NCBI GenBank assembly: GCA_020849895.1
Contig: JADZFN010000036.1
Span: 1-64,000, forward strand
Direction of reading: 5' to 3'
Origin: Verrucomicrobiia bacterium
GTDB taxonomy: Bacteria > Verrucomicrobiota > Verrucomicrobiia > JABWAM01
Length of the DNA stretch: 64,000 bases
The notes under the pieces were generated by a model. The model was not told where the DNA came from and searched no databases. It worked only from the letters and a program-made list of their open reading frames with translations. Made by a program: the position numbers and the translations under genes. Below, piece after piece: positions 24,978-34,263 of this stretch (its first letter is position 1; the number at the start of each line of letters is the position of its first letter).

Positions 24978-26317
24978 TAGCGAAGGGCGGGCGGCAGGAA
25001 ACGGCGATGCGCAGCGAGGAGCTTCACCCCCAACTCGCGCGTTTGCGCGCCGTTGAGGTGAGAGGTCACGGGGTCGAGCCGCAGCGCATGCAACGCCAGC
25101 TCGCGATCGCCGCGGAAGCAGGCTTCGACGCCAAGGTCGAACACCCGCGCGTAAGGCGCGACGAACCCGAGGACCTTCTCCGGCAGCGGCCCGAACGCGA
25201 TCGGCGCAAACCCGTTGGCGTCCACGCGCACCGCCGTCTCCACCACCGTCCCCAGCGGAAGGTTCGCGATCTGGCCGACGTTGGGGACGTTCCCCACGTC
25301 AATGAACACCCGCCCGAGGGCATGCGCCTGAATGATGTCCGCGGCGGTCTCCCGGCTTCGCGTGCGCATCCATTTCGGCAGATTCCCCAGGAGCATCGCG
25401 CGGAGGCGGCGGGCGCGGGCCGCAAATCCCCGCCGCCGTTCCGAAATCGAGGTGCGCACGATCTGGTACCGCCTCATATTCGCGCGGTTCGTGATGTACT
25501 GCGGAAAAAACTCGCACGTATGGCGGTCGCCGAGATAGGGCATCACCCCCGTCTCACGGAACAGCTCCGTGGCCACCTCGCGCTTTGAAGTGAATCCCAT
25601 CGGGTCCGGCGCGCTGGCGCGAAGCAGGTCGGTCATGCTCTTCGTGCGAATTCTGCGCTTCAAATCCGAGAGGAGATCGCGTCCTTTCGCACGGAGGGCC
25701 GTCATCCAGAAGAAGTGGTTCAGCCCTCCGTACTGCGCCGCCAGGTCCTCTTCCCGTTCGAGGCGATAGAACCGCTTGAGGAATTCCAGGTTCTCGAACA
25801 ACCCGTGGCATAACCCGACGACCGGGCCTCGACAGAGGCGGGCGAGAACCGCTGTCAAGGTCGTCATCGGGTTGGTGTAGTTGAGGACCATCGCCCCGGG
25901 CGCGCGCCGGTTGATTTCTCCGGCCAGCTTTCGGAAAACTTCGAAGTTCCGCATCAGGCGCGCCCAGCCACCCGGTCCGGAGGTGTCTCCGACCGTATGG
26001 AAAACGCCAAACCTTTCGGGAATGGCGAGGTCGTGCGCCATCGCGTCCAGACCGCCGGTCGAGATCGCGATGATGATGTAATCGGCGCCGTCGAGCGCCG
26101 CGGCCTGGCGGTCGGTCGGCGTGAAGCGCGCGTCGGCCTTCAAATCTCCATTCACCTTCCGCAAGACGGCGGCCACGAGCTCGGCGGCGCGCCGCTGAAG
26201 GTCCAGCAGGACAAACTCCGAATCCCGGATCCCTTCGGTCATCAGCATGTCCCGGACCAAGGCGGGCGCCCACGCGTTGCCGCCGCCGCCGACGAGGACG
26301 ATCTTTTTTCGCTTCAT
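24977..26317 (-). CDS. GH4-family glycosidase (446 aa)
   Basis: The N-terminal NAD-binding motif is VLVGGGGNAW (residues ~7-16), followed by DYIIIAISTGG and NYTNPMTTLT. VGLCHG contains the Cys-His metal ligands and GLNHFFW the next ligand region. GH4 enzymes use NAD+ and a divalent metal to hydrolyse alpha- or beta-glycosides by redox elimination. The non-phosphorylated alpha-galactosidase/galacturonidase branch fits best because no phospho-sugar site is evident, but the substrate is uncertain. It lies 57 bases beyond the esterase gene on the same strand. Confidence 0.88.
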   Translation of the reverse strand: MKRKKIVLVGGGGNAWAPALVRDMLMTEGIRDSEFVLLDLQRRAAELVAAVLRKVNGDLKADARFTPTDRQAAALDGADYIIIAISTGGLDAMAHDLAIPERFGVFHTVGDTSGPGGWARLMRNFEVFRKLAGEINRRAPGAMVLNYTNPMTTLTAVLARLCRGPVVGLCHGLFENLEFLKRFYRLEREEDLAAQYGGLNHFFWMTALRAKGRDLLSDLKRRIRTKSMTDLLRASAPDPMGFTSKREVATELFRETGVMPYLGDRHTCEFFPQYITNRANMRRYQIVRTSISERRRGFAARARRLRAMLLGNLPKWMRTRSRETAADIIQAHALGRVFIDVGNVPNVGQIANLPLGTVVETAVRVDANGFAPIAFGPLPEKVLGFVAPYARVFDLGVEACFRGDRELALHALRLDPVTSHLNGAQTRELGVKLLAAHRRFLPPALR

Positions 26318-26374
26318 GAAAGGACGAGACTACCACCCGCCGCCGGCGCTCACAAGAGAGGGAACCTCCGAACT

Positions 26375-28345
26375 TCAGGCGCGCCGTCGCCGGTCGCGCG
26401 CGAAGTCGCCAAGATCGCTCCAGCGAAGAATTCCATGAACCAGCGTCGAGCGGATGCCGTCGGAGACGTAGTGCCGCGCGCCCACGAAGGATGCAAAGCT
26501 GCAAAAACCGCCACCGACCGTGAGGCGCCGCACTCGCGGGTCCGCAGACGCAGCCAGTTGGCCGCACACCCCGTGACATCCTTCCGCATGAAGCGCCACC
26601 CGCCGCGGGTCCAAGCCGGGCCACTCCGCGATCACGTCAAGCGCGCGCGTCACGTCCCAGGCGCGAAGCATGGCGAGATCGTCGCCCAGCCACATGAGGT
26701 CGTCCGAAAACTTGTGAAGGGCTCCAAACCTCCCGCGAGACCCGCACGGATTCAGCGCGTTGGGCGCCAAGGCACCTTCCCCCGCCGTGTCGAGCACGAG
26801 CACGGCTTTCCCGAGACGACCTTGCGCCCGGATCCACGCGAGATGCGGGCGCAGGCAAACGCTTCCCCCATCCCAAATCGCGAGGACCACCGGCAGGCGA
26901 TGAGCACGAGGTTTCGACGGACGAAACAGGCATCCGTGCCCCAAAAGGCACGGCTGACTCCACCAAAACGCCGCCTCGACCTCGAGCGCGCCGAGCCGGC
27001 CCAAAGGGATGAAGCGCGGATTCAACGCGCTCCGGGTTCGCATGCGAAAAATCCGCCGCCGCAGCCAGGCGACGGCCCGCTCGCGCGATGGGCGCGCCGC
27101 AAGGACTTGGTGGAGGCGGTCGCGGTTCTCATGCAGCACGGCGCGCGCGCCGGGCAGCTCGCCCATCACCTGTCCCGACTTCGTGCACCAGAGGCGCGAG
27201 GGCGGGAACGGCGAAACCTTCGGCCTGTGAACCGTCCGCGCTCCGAGCAGATGCCGCGCGAAGAACTCCGCCGCCGCCGCCGCCAGACGCGGCGTGTAGC
27301 GGTGAACGCTCGCGTCTTCGACGAGGGCGAGGTCGGCGGATTTGCCACAAAGGCGCCAGAGGCGGCGGCAGCGCTCCACCGTCCGGCGCGTCCCCTCAAT
27401 GGGAAAAAAATCCGATTTCACCGCGAGGACACACACCGGCTTCGGGCACATCGCGAGCAGAATGTCCTCGTGGTCCAGGCCCGCTGCCGTGAACCCGTGC
27501 CAGATCTGTTCCGCGTCCTGTGCCTGGCCGGTCTGCATGTAGCTCTCGCGGCTCATGAGGAAAGTGGCCGGCGCCGCCGCCGCCACGCGCGGGTCCGCGA
27601 GCATCATCAGGGAGGTCTGCGTGCCGCCGCCGGAGTTGCCCGTCACTCCCATCCTTCGCGGATCCACTTCCGGACGCGAGGCAAGGTAATCGAACCCGCG
27701 CATCGCATCGTGGAGGAACCACCGGGCCAGGCCGTCCCCGAGCGGCACACACTGCGCGCCGGCGTGGTCGTGTTCGGTAGTGCCCCAGCCAATGCCCGCC
27801 CGGCGCGATGCGTCGTCGGGATAGCTGAAGCGTTCCCCCTGCCCCACCGGGTCCTGGGCAAACACCACCAATCCCGCACCCGCAAGCGTCTGACAGACCG
27901 CCTGATACTCGGGTTGGTGCTTGGCCAACATATGGTGGCCGCAAAGGAACTGCACCGCTCCACGCGGGCCATCGAGGCCGTCTGGAAGGTAGAGGTTGGC
28001 GGTGACGTAGGTCCTCGGGCGCGACTCGAAAATAACCTTCTCGATCCGGAACCCCTTTCCGCGAACAAAGCCTGTCGTCTGCGCGGGAACCCGCCCGCCG
28101 GTCGGCGGCAGTCCGCCGATCCCGCGAAGAAATTCTCGTCGGATCATTCTCTGCCGCACCGCGAGCGCGGGGCGCGCGCGGATCGCATCGCGCCTCGCAT
28201 CGCCGCGGGCGAACGCCTCGAGCGCACGTTCATAGATGTGCCGCTTCAACTGGTCGCCGACATCCCAGTAGCCGCGAACGGGAGGTTGTTTTTCGAGAAG
28301 GCGAAGGTCCATGGGGACGGAGGGAAAGAGGCCGAGATCCCTCAC
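26375..28345 (-). CDS. Two-domain acetyl-esterase-like alpha/beta hydrolase (656 aa)
   Basis: The first half is an acetylxylan-esterase-type alpha/beta hydrolase: VQFLCGHHM, AQDPVGQGERFS, RMGVTGNSGGGTQTS (nucleophile S238), then acid/His in VEDASVHRYTP. The second half repeats the fold (VLVLDTAGEGAL, DPRRVALHAEGCHG, SADPRVRRLTV), but the serine position appears to be Gly, so it is likely noncatalytic. The start is GTG 28345, two bases after the glmS stop; ATG 28312 is also possible. Esterases of this size are common in PVC polysaccharide loci. The native substrate is unknown. Confidence 0.82.
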   Translation of the reverse strand: MRDLGLFPSVPMDLRLLEKQPPVRGYWDVGDQLKRHIYERALEAFARGDARRDAIRARPALAVRQRMIRREFLRGIGGLPPTGGRVPAQTTGFVRGKGFRIEKVIFESRPRTYVTANLYLPDGLDGPRGAVQFLCGHHMLAKHQPEYQAVCQTLAGAGLVVFAQDPVGQGERFSYPDDASRRAGIGWGTTEHDHAGAQCVPLGDGLARWFLHDAMRGFDYLASRPEVDPRRMGVTGNSGGGTQTSLMMLADPRVAAAAPATFLMSRESYMQTGQAQDAEQIWHGFTAAGLDHEDILLAMCPKPVCVLAVKSDFFPIEGTRRTVERCRRLWRLCGKSADLALVEDASVHRYTPRLAAAAAEFFARHLLGARTVHRPKVSPFPPSRLWCTKSGQVMGELPGARAVLHENRDRLHQVLAARPSRERAVAWLRRRIFRMRTRSALNPRFIPLGRLGALEVEAAFWWSQPCLLGHGCLFRPSKPRAHRLPVVLAIWDGGSVCLRPHLAWIRAQGRLGKAVLVLDTAGEGALAPNALNPCGSRGRFGALHKFSDDLMWLGDDLAMLRAWDVTRALDVIAEWPGLDPRRVALHAEGCHGVCGQLAASADPRVRRLTVGGGFCSFASFVGARHYVSDGIRSTLVHGILRWSDLGDFARDRRRRA

Positions 28346-28347
28346 GG

Positions 28348-30195
28348 CTACTCGACCGTAACGCTTTTGGCGAGGTTGCGCGGACGGTCCACGTCGCGTC
28401 CAAGCGCGACGGCCGTGTGATAGGCGAGGAGCTGGAGGGCGACATTTCCCAGGAGCGGAACGAGCGGATCCGGTGCCTCCGGAATTTCGATCACGGCGTC
28501 CGCCTTCTTCGCAAGGTCGTCGTCGCCTTCCGTGGCCACCGCGATCACCGGACCGCGCCGCGCGCGGACCTCCTCGAGATTGCTCAGGATTTTTTCGTAC
28601 ATGCCGTCCCGCGGACAGAGGAAGACGCTCGGCGTCTTTTCATCCACAAGCGCGATCGGGCCATGCTTCATCTCGGCGGCGGGATAGCCTTCCGCGTGGA
28701 TGTAGGAGATCTCCTTGAGCTTGAGCGCCCCTTCGAGCGCCACGGGATGGTTGAACCGTCGCCCGAGGAAAAGGAAGCTCGCCGCGTCCTTGTAACGCGC
28801 GGCGATCCGCCGGATCTCCTCGCTCCGCGCGAGGACCCGCTCGATCTTTCCGGGCATTGCCTCCAGCTCGCGGAGAAGCCGCGCCCCCTCCAGCGCGGAA
28901 AGGTGATGCAACCGCCCGAGGTGCAGGGCGAGCAGGGCCAGCACCACCACCTGCGAGGTGAACGCCTTGGTGGAAGCCACTCCGACCTCCGGACCTGCGT
29001 GCAGATAAATCCCACCGTCGGCCTCGCGCGCGATGCTGCTGCCCACCACGTTGCAGATCCCCAGCGCGCGCGCCCCCTTGCGTTTCGCCTCGCGGAGCGC
29101 GGCGAGCGTGTCCGCCGTCTCTCCGCTCTGTGTGATCGCCACGAAGAGCGTACCGCTCCCCAGCGGCGGGTTGCGGTAGCGAAACTCGCTCGCGTAATCC
29201 ACTTCGCACGGGATCCGCGCGAACTCTTCGATCCACATCCCGCCCAGCAACCCCGCGTGCCAGGAGGTGCCGCACGCGGCCATCTGGATGCGATCCACCC
29301 GCCGCAACTCGTGGGCCGTCATGTTCAACCCGCCGAGAACCGAGGTGGCGTCCTCTGTATTGAACCGCCCGCGCAGCGCGTTGCGCAGCGTTTGCGGCTG
29401 CTCGAAGATCTCCTTGAGCATGAAGTGCGCGAACTCACCCTTCTCCGCCGCGCCAGCGTCGTGCTCGATGCGGTGCACCTCGATCTTCGCCTCTCGTTCG
29501 TCGAGGCGCGCCGCCTCGAATCCGTCCGCGCGCAGCGCGACGAGATCCCCGTCGCCGAGATAGATGACGTCCCGCGTATGTGCGACGACGGCGTTCACGT
29601 CGCTGGCCAGGAAGTGTTCTCCGCGCCCGAGACCGACCACAAGCGGGCTCCCCCGGCGCGCGCCGAAGACCGTGTCGGGACAATCCGCGCAAAGGACCGC
29701 GAGGCCGTAGGCGCCGACGACCCGGCGGAGCGCGGCGCGCAAGGCGATCAGGAAAGCGGCCTCCCCCTTCTCTCCCGCCTCGGTGTAGAACTCTCCGATC
29801 AGGCGCGCGAGCGCTTCCGTATCCGTCTCCGACGCGAACGCGTGCCCGCGCCCTTCGAGCAAACGCTTCAGTTCGGCGCAGTTCTCGATCACCCCGTTGT
29901 GAACGACCGCGATCCGACCGGACGCGTCGAAGTGCGGATGCGAGTTTGCGTCCGTGGGCGGCCCGTGGGTGGCCCAGCGGGTATGGCTGATTCCGACCGT
30001 TCCCGAGACGGGATATTCCGCGAGCCGCGCCGCCAGCGCATCAATTCGCCCCGCGCACTTGCGCGTCGCGATCTTTCCTCCCTGAATGACGCCCAGTCCC
30101 GCGGAGTCGTAACCGCGGTACTCGAGACGGCGCAGCCCCTCCACGAGGAGCGGCGCTGCGGGACGGCCTCCGACATATGCAACGATTCCACACAT
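28348..30195 (-). CDS. glmS: Glucosamine-fructose-6-phosphate aminotransferase
   Basis: Catalyses fructose-6-phosphate + glutamine to glucosamine-6-phosphate for peptidoglycan and lipid A. Cys2 follows the initiator Met (MCGIVAYVG), then RGYDSAG, HTRWATHG and HNGVIEN of the glutaminase domain. The SIS domains include AACGTSWHA, ITQSGETADT and EVGVASTKAFTSQ, and the tail is DRPRNLAKSVTVE. At 615 residues it has normal length. The 250 bases upstream contain no recognisable glmS ribozyme. Confidence 0.98.
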   Translation of the reverse strand: MCGIVAYVGGRPAAPLLVEGLRRLEYRGYDSAGLGVIQGGKIATRKCAGRIDALAARLAEYPVSGTVGISHTRWATHGPPTDANSHPHFDASGRIAVVHNGVIENCAELKRLLEGRGHAFASETDTEALARLIGEFYTEAGEKGEAAFLIALRAALRRVVGAYGLAVLCADCPDTVFGARRGSPLVVGLGRGEHFLASDVNAVVAHTRDVIYLGDGDLVALRADGFEAARLDEREAKIEVHRIEHDAGAAEKGEFAHFMLKEIFEQPQTLRNALRGRFNTEDATSVLGGLNMTAHELRRVDRIQMAACGTSWHAGLLGGMWIEEFARIPCEVDYASEFRYRNPPLGSGTLFVAITQSGETADTLAALREAKRKGARALGICNVVGSSIAREADGGIYLHAGPEVGVASTKAFTSQVVVLALLALHLGRLHHLSALEGARLLRELEAMPGKIERVLARSEEIRRIAARYKDAASFLFLGRRFNHPVALEGALKLKEISYIHAEGYPAAEMKHGPIALVDEKTPSVFLCPRDGMYEKILSNLEEVRARRGPVIAVATEGDDDLAKKADAVIEIPEAPDPLVPLLGNVALQLLAYHTAVALGRDVDRPRNLAKSVTVE

Positions 30196-30447
30196 GCGGT
30201 TTCCCCTATCTCAAAGGTGGCGGCAAGGCGATCTCAATCCCGCGCCTCCGAGGAAGCAGCCGTCACCGACGACATCCCTCATTTCAGTTGCAGGATCAAG
30301 AGTCCCATCGGGGGAATCGGATTCTCCACCGTCAGGCGGCAGGTGTTGTTCTCGCGTTCCACGGGCGACCGTGGCGGAGCGCAGCCGTTCGACCACCACG
30401 CCGACGAGCGTGCAGAGGAACATTCAAACCGCCAGGTACCGCTCGCC
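30196..30447 (-). other. Spacer between arsM and glmS with a possible gene relic
   Basis: No intact gene. A minus-strand frame ending at 30279 closes with ENNTCRLTVENPIPPMGL and LILQLK, which reads like the authentic C-terminus of an unidentified protein. The residues before it do not. This may be the tail of a gene lost by deletion or frameshift. Confidence 0.3.
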
Positions 30448-31287
30448 TCATCGCGAGGGCTTGTGCGCCTTTGCCTCGAGACTGGTGATGAAATCCGCAA
30501 CCTTCGCGCCGCGGGGCAGCTTCTCCGCGATCGCCCGGTAAAGCGGGTCGTTCCAGTCCGCCTTCGCGTCGAGGAAATCCGCCTTGAGGTTCAGCGCAAG
30601 ATCGGTCAGCCCCGCCGCCCGCATCATCCGCTCCGTTTCCTCCACGAGGACCGCTCCGGCCACGCACCCCACGAGCGCCTCGACCATCTCCACCACGGCT
30701 GCGGGAAGCGGCTGCAACAGCGCGAGGTCGGACACCGCCACTCGCCCACCCGCCTTGAGGACACGCGAGATCTCGCGCCATACCTTCGGCTTGTCGGGCG
30801 ACAGGTTAATCACACAGTTCGAGATCACCACGTCCACGCTTGCGTCGGCCACGGGCAGATGTTCGATCTCTCCCAGGCGGAACTCCACGTTGTCCAGGCC
30901 GCTCTGTTTCCGGTAGGCGATCGTGTTCCGCCGCGCTTTCGCCAGCATGTCCGGAGTCATGTCCACACCGAGAGCCCGCCCGTTCCGCCCCACCTTGCAC
31001 CCGGCGAGGAAGACGTCGAATCCCCCGCCGGCCCCGAGGTCGAGCACCACCTCGCCCGGCTGCAACGACGCGAGCGCCGTCGGGTTGCCGCACGAAAGCC
31101 CCATGTTCGCCCCCTCAGGCAGCGCGGCGAGTTCCTCGAGAGAGTACCCGATCTTGCGGGCGAGTTGTTCCGGCGAATCGTCGTCGGCGCCGCAGCAGGA
31201 TTTCTTCGGCCCGCAGCACGATCCGCCGCCCCGCGCAATCGCGGCATAACCTTCCCTCACCTTGTCGCGGATCGTTTCCTGATTCAT
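30448..31287 (-). CDS. arsM: Arsenite S-adenosylmethionine methyltransferase
   Basis: A 279-residue methyltransferase converting As(III) to methylated arsenicals. SAM motif: [16 protein letters not shown] (~81-96), then [10 protein letters not shown]. The Cys residues known to bind As(III) in ArsM are present: C66 (LSCGNP), C158 ([11 protein letters not shown]) and C208 (GCVAGA). An N-terminal Cys cluster (CC at 24-25 and 31-32) is typical of bacterial forms. The start is ATG 31287, five bases after the arsR stop, so the pair is one transcript. The longer frame is a shadow. Confidence 0.95.
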   Translation of the reverse strand: MNQETIRDKVREGYAAIARGGGSCCGPKKSCCGADDDSPEQLARKIGYSLEELAALPEGANMGLSCGNPTALASLQPGEVVLDLGAGGGFDVFLAGCKVGRNGRALGVDMTPDMLAKARRNTIAYRKQSGLDNVEFRLGEIEHLPVADASVDVVISNCVINLSPDKPKVWREISRVLKAGGRVAVSDLALLQPLPAAVVEMVEALVGCVAGAVLVEETERMMRAAGLTDLALNLKADFLDAKADWNDPLYRAIAEKLPRGAKVADFITSLEAKAHKPSR

Positions 31288-31292
31288 GAATT

Positions 31293-31622
31293 TTACCGTC
31301 TCCCGCAGCGCAGCACACGCTGCCGGCGAGCGCTTTCGGACCGCACGACACGCGTGGCGCAGCCACAGGCCTCCAGGATGCACGGTGTCTCGAGATGATA
31401 AAGGACACGCGTCCCGTCGCGACGGTCGCTGAGAATCCCGGCGGCCTTCAGCCGCCCCAGATGGCGGGAAATGTTCGACGGATCGACCGGCGCGAGGCCG
31501 CAGAGGTCGTTCACGCACCGGTCCCTCCCCCGCAGCGCCTCGACGAGAAGGATGCGGATCGGGTGAGCCAGGGCCTTGAGCACCTCGGCGCAGACCCGCG
31601 CCCGATCCATCGCTTCGTTCAT
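31293..31622 (-). CDS. arsR: ArsR-family arsenic-responsive repressor (109 aa)
   Basis: A winged-helix repressor: LKALAHPIRILLVEALRG, DPSNISRHLGRLKAAGIL (recognition helix) and RRDGTRVLYHLETPC. Candidate metalloid ligands are C36 and C41 (DRCVNDLCG) and C81, C86, C88 near the C-terminus. It should repress its own operon with arsM until As(III) binds. I start at ATG 31622; the upstream longer start would lie inside the promoter. The -10 box ends seven bases before this ATG, so the transcript may be leaderless. Confidence 0.92.
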   Translation of the reverse strand: MNEAMDRARVCAEVLKALAHPIRILLVEALRGRDRCVNDLCGLAPVDPSNISRHLGRLKAAGILSDRRDGTRVLYHLETPCILEACGCATRVVRSESARRQRVLRCGRR

Positions 31623-31629
31623 ATGCCCA

Positions 31630-31658
31630 TATCTATGCGTTATTGCGCATATTGTCAA
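31630..31658 (-). promoter_or_regulatory. arsR-arsM promoter with overlapping operator dyad
   Basis: On the minus strand: TTGACA (31658-31653, perfect -35), a 17-base spacer, and TAGATA (31635-31630, four of six for -10). Between them lies the perfect dyad TATGCG-N6-CGCATA (31634-31651), placed to occlude RNA polymerase. This is the strongest promoter visible in the window. Confidence 0.85.
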
Positions 31659-31989
31659 GTTTTCTCGAAGACCGAACGGCGGATGGACGTGGAACGAGGC
31701 CGCCAGCGGCCCGTCAGAACGGAAGCCGGCGGCGCCACGGCGTCAGATCGTTTCCCTCTCCGCGCCTCCTTCGATGCAGAAACCCGCCGGACCTGGAGGG
31801 CCTCATGAGGGCGCGGCCTGCGTCCACCGCACCGGGACCCATGAGACCCGTGAGCGGTTGCATCCGATCATGGAGGGAAGCTCCCCGAGATGCAGAGGGA
31901 GGAAGCGGTCGAGGGCCGCGCGACTCCATGCGCCGGAGCTGGCGTGCGTTCCTTGACATCACCCGCGGGTTCACGGACGGTCGGCGGGC
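31659..31989. other. Intergenic stretch upstream of the PhnP-like gene
   Basis: About 330 bases between the divergent arsR promoter and the PhnP-like gene. Short frames here overlap each other and have no protein-like content. I see no RNA gene or clear second promoter. Confidence 0.4.
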
Positions 31990-32766
31990 GTGACCCGACT
32001 CACCTTTCTGGGAACGGGAACCTCTCACGGCGTGCCCATGATCGCGTGCGACTGCGCCGTTTGCCGTTCCACGGACCCGCACAACCGCCGACTGCGCCCC
32101 TCGATCCTCATCGAGCGAAACGGCTTTTCGCTCGTCGTGGACACGACGCCGGATTTCCGGGAGCAATGCCTCCGGTCCAACGTGCGCCGTCTCGACGCGA
32201 TCCTTTACACCCACGAGCACAACGACCACCTCACTGGGCTCGACGAACTCCGCCGCTTCTGCGCACTCGACGACCGCCGCTTGCCGGCTTACGGGCCGAA
32301 ACGAGTGATCGAGAGCATCGAACGGATGTTTCCCTACGCGGTCCATCGTCCGCCGCCTTACAAAGGACTGCCCGAACTCGATCTCCGAGAAATCACCGGC
32401 CCCTTCGACCTCGGCCCTTTTCGCATCACGCCGCACGAACTCCCTCACGGCGCCACAAAAACGCTCGGACTGATCTTTGCCGACGCTTCCGGCCCGGTGT
32501 TCGCCTACTACACCGATTGCGCCGCTGTCCCGCCCTCGGCGAGAGAGGGTCTCCGCGGGATCCCGCTGCTCATCCTCGATGCGCTCCGCCATCGCCCGCA
32601 TCCGACCCATCTTTCGATCGAACAGGCGCTCGAGGTGGTGCGCGAGGTGCGCCCCGGGCGCGCACTCTTCACACACATCTGCCACGATCTCGACCACGCC
32701 GCCACGAACGCCGCCCTTCCCGAAGGCGCGGCCCTCGCGCACGACGGCCTCGTCGTGGAGGTTTGA
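31990..32766 (+). CDS. PhnP-like metallo-beta-lactamase-fold hydrolase (258 aa)
   Basis: Metal motif THEHNDHL (H75, H77, D79, H80) with further ligands HELPHG, YYTDC and THICHDLDH. The N-terminal loop GVPMIACDCAVC (C20, C22, C25) forms the zinc site typical of PhnP-type cyclic phosphodiesterases. PhnP acts on ribosyl cyclic phosphates in phosphonate breakdown, but no phn genes are present, so another cyclic or phosphodiester substrate is likely. The start is GTG 31990. The SRPBCC-epimerase gene follows 37 bases later. Confidence 0.88.
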   Translation: MTRLTFLGTGTSHGVPMIACDCAVCRSTDPHNRRLRPSILIERNGFSLVVDTTPDFREQCLRSNVRRLDAILYTHEHNDHLTGLDELRRFCALDDRRLPAYGPKRVIESIERMFPYAVHRPPPYKGLPELDLREITGPFDLGPFRITPHELPHGATKTLGLIFADASGPVFAYYTDCAAVPPSAREGLRGIPLLILDALRHRPHPTHLSIEQALEVVREVRPGRALFTHICHDLDHAATNAALPEGAALAHDGLVVEV

Positions 32767-32803
32767 AGGAAGCGAGCGGCGGAAGGAGACCGGAGAATCG
32801 TCT

Positions 32804-34177
32804 ATGAAGACGGTGCGATTCACACGCAGCGTCCGCTTGGGCGTCTCCGTCAAGACGGCCTTCCGGTGGCACATCCGCCCCGGCGTCTTCGAGCGTCTGA
32901 CGCCCTCTTGGCAGGACGCGGCGCCGCTCTCGACTCCGCCCGAACTCCGCGATGGAGCGGAATTCGCGTTGCGCGTGCAGCACGGGCCATTTCGTCTCCG
33001 CTGGACGGGGAGGCCCCGGGACGTGCAGCCTCCGACACGGTTCGTTGGCGAACGGCAGCGCGGCCCCTTCTCGCCATGGATTCACACGCACCGGTTCGAG
33101 GAGGAGGACCTTGGGGGCTGCCGCCTCACCGACGACGTGGAGTTTCGCCTTCCGTTCGGCCTCGGCGCGGAATGGATCCGCGCGGAACTCAGGAGAATCT
33201 TTCGCTACCGTCACTCGATCATCCGCCACGATCTCCGCGCGCATGCCGCGGCCCCCGACCGTTCGATGAGGATCCTCGTCACCGGTTCCCGAGGTCTGCT
33301 GGGAAGCCACCTCGTCCCCTTCCTCATCGCGGGCGGCCACCGCATTGCGCGACTTCTCCACCTCCCGCACCCCGAGTTTCCCGATGCGCTGAACCTCGGA
33401 AGCGGACCCGTCGGGGCCTGGGAGGGCCTCGACGCGGTGGTTCATCTCGCGGGGGCAAATCTCGCCGCCCGCCGCTGGACCGCCGAACGGAAGCGCGTGC
33501 TGCGTGCAAGCCGCGTGGAGTTCACCGCTCGGCTCGCGGAGCGCCTCGCCGCCCTTGCCCAGCCTCCACGCGTCGTGATCTGCGCGTCGGCCACAGGCTG
33601 GTACGGGAACGGACAGCGAGGACAGGCGGTGTCCGAAGGCGCACCCGCCGGCAACGGCTTTCTGGCCGACCTCACACGCGATTGGGAAGCTGCAGCGGCG
33701 CCGCTCCGGCGCGCCGGGATACGGGTCGTCCACCTGCGCTTCGGCATGATCCTCTCTCCGCGCGGCGGAGCCCTGAGAAAGCTTCTTCCCGTCTTCCGCG
33801 CCGGCCTCGGCGGCCCGATCGGTGACGGCCGGCAATGGGTGAGCTGGATCGCGATGGACGACGCGCTCGACGTGATTTTGCGCGCCATCTGGCGCAGGGA
33901 GTTGACGGGGCCACTGAACGCCGTAGCCCCCTATCCCGTCAGCAACGCCTCCTTTGCGACCGCGATCGGGCGCGTCCTGGGGCGCCCGGCGTCGCGGCGC
34001 GCCCCGGCCCCTCTCCTTCGCGTCGTATTCGGCGAAATGGCCGACGCGCTCCTGCTCGACGGCGTCCAAGCGCTTCCCACGCGCCTGATGGAGGACGGCT
34101 TCTCGTTCCGTCTTCCCACGCTGGAGGCCGCGCTGCGGCACATGCTCGGGAGATACCTCCCCTTGTCCGCCGAATGA
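32804..34177 (+). CDS. SRPBCC domain fused to TIGR01777-type NAD(P)-epimerase (457 aa)
   Basis: Residues ~1-150 form an SRPBCC/START-like ligand-binding domain (VKTAFRWHIRPGVFERLTP, GPFSPWIHTHRF). From M155 an extended SDR begins with MRILVTGSRGLLGSHLV, then VVHLAGANLAARRW, ICASATGWYGN (Tyr of the active site) and GRQWVSWIAMDD. The epimerase matches the YfcH-like family that in many bacteria stands alone, with its substrate not firmly established. The start ATG 32804 has GGAAGGAG upstream. The internal MRILVTG preserves what could be the ancestral epimerase start. Confidence 0.88.
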   Translation: MKTVRFTRSVRLGVSVKTAFRWHIRPGVFERLTPSWQDAAPLSTPPELRDGAEFALRVQHGPFRLRWTGRPRDVQPPTRFVGERQRGPFSPWIHTHRFEEEDLGGCRLTDDVEFRLPFGLGAEWIRAELRRIFRYRHSIIRHDLRAHAAAPDRSMRILVTGSRGLLGSHLVPFLIAGGHRIARLLHLPHPEFPDALNLGSGPVGAWEGLDAVVHLAGANLAARRWTAERKRVLRASRVEFTARLAERLAALAQPPRVVICASATGWYGNGQRGQAVSEGAPAGNGFLADLTRDWEAAAAPLRRAGIRVVHLRFGMILSPRGGALRKLLPVFRAGLGGPIGDGRQWVSWIAMDDALDVILRAIWRRELTGPLNAVAPYPVSNASFATAIGRVLGRPASRRAPAPLLRVVFGEMADALLLDGVQALPTRLMEDGFSFRLPTLEAALRHMLGRYLPLSAE

Positions 34178-34263
34178 AGAGGTTGCCGCCATCTGACGAG
34201 TGCCCCCGGGGCTCGCTGTGGCCACGGGGACATGCCCCGCGCGGGAGATCCCACACGGGCCAG

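Noticed and set aside
25997-28420. 807-residue plus-strand open frame opposite the GH4 and esterase genes
   Set aside because: Antisense shadow with low-complexity basic translation.
30196-30447. glmS ribozyme upstream of glmS
   Set aside because: No conserved core sequence is seen, and the ribozyme is known mainly from Firmicutes.
28417-31398. 993-residue plus-strand open frame opposite glmS and arsM
   Set aside because: It is exactly antisense to two well-supported genes and its translation is Arg/His-rich without motifs. This is a product of GC-rich third codon positions.
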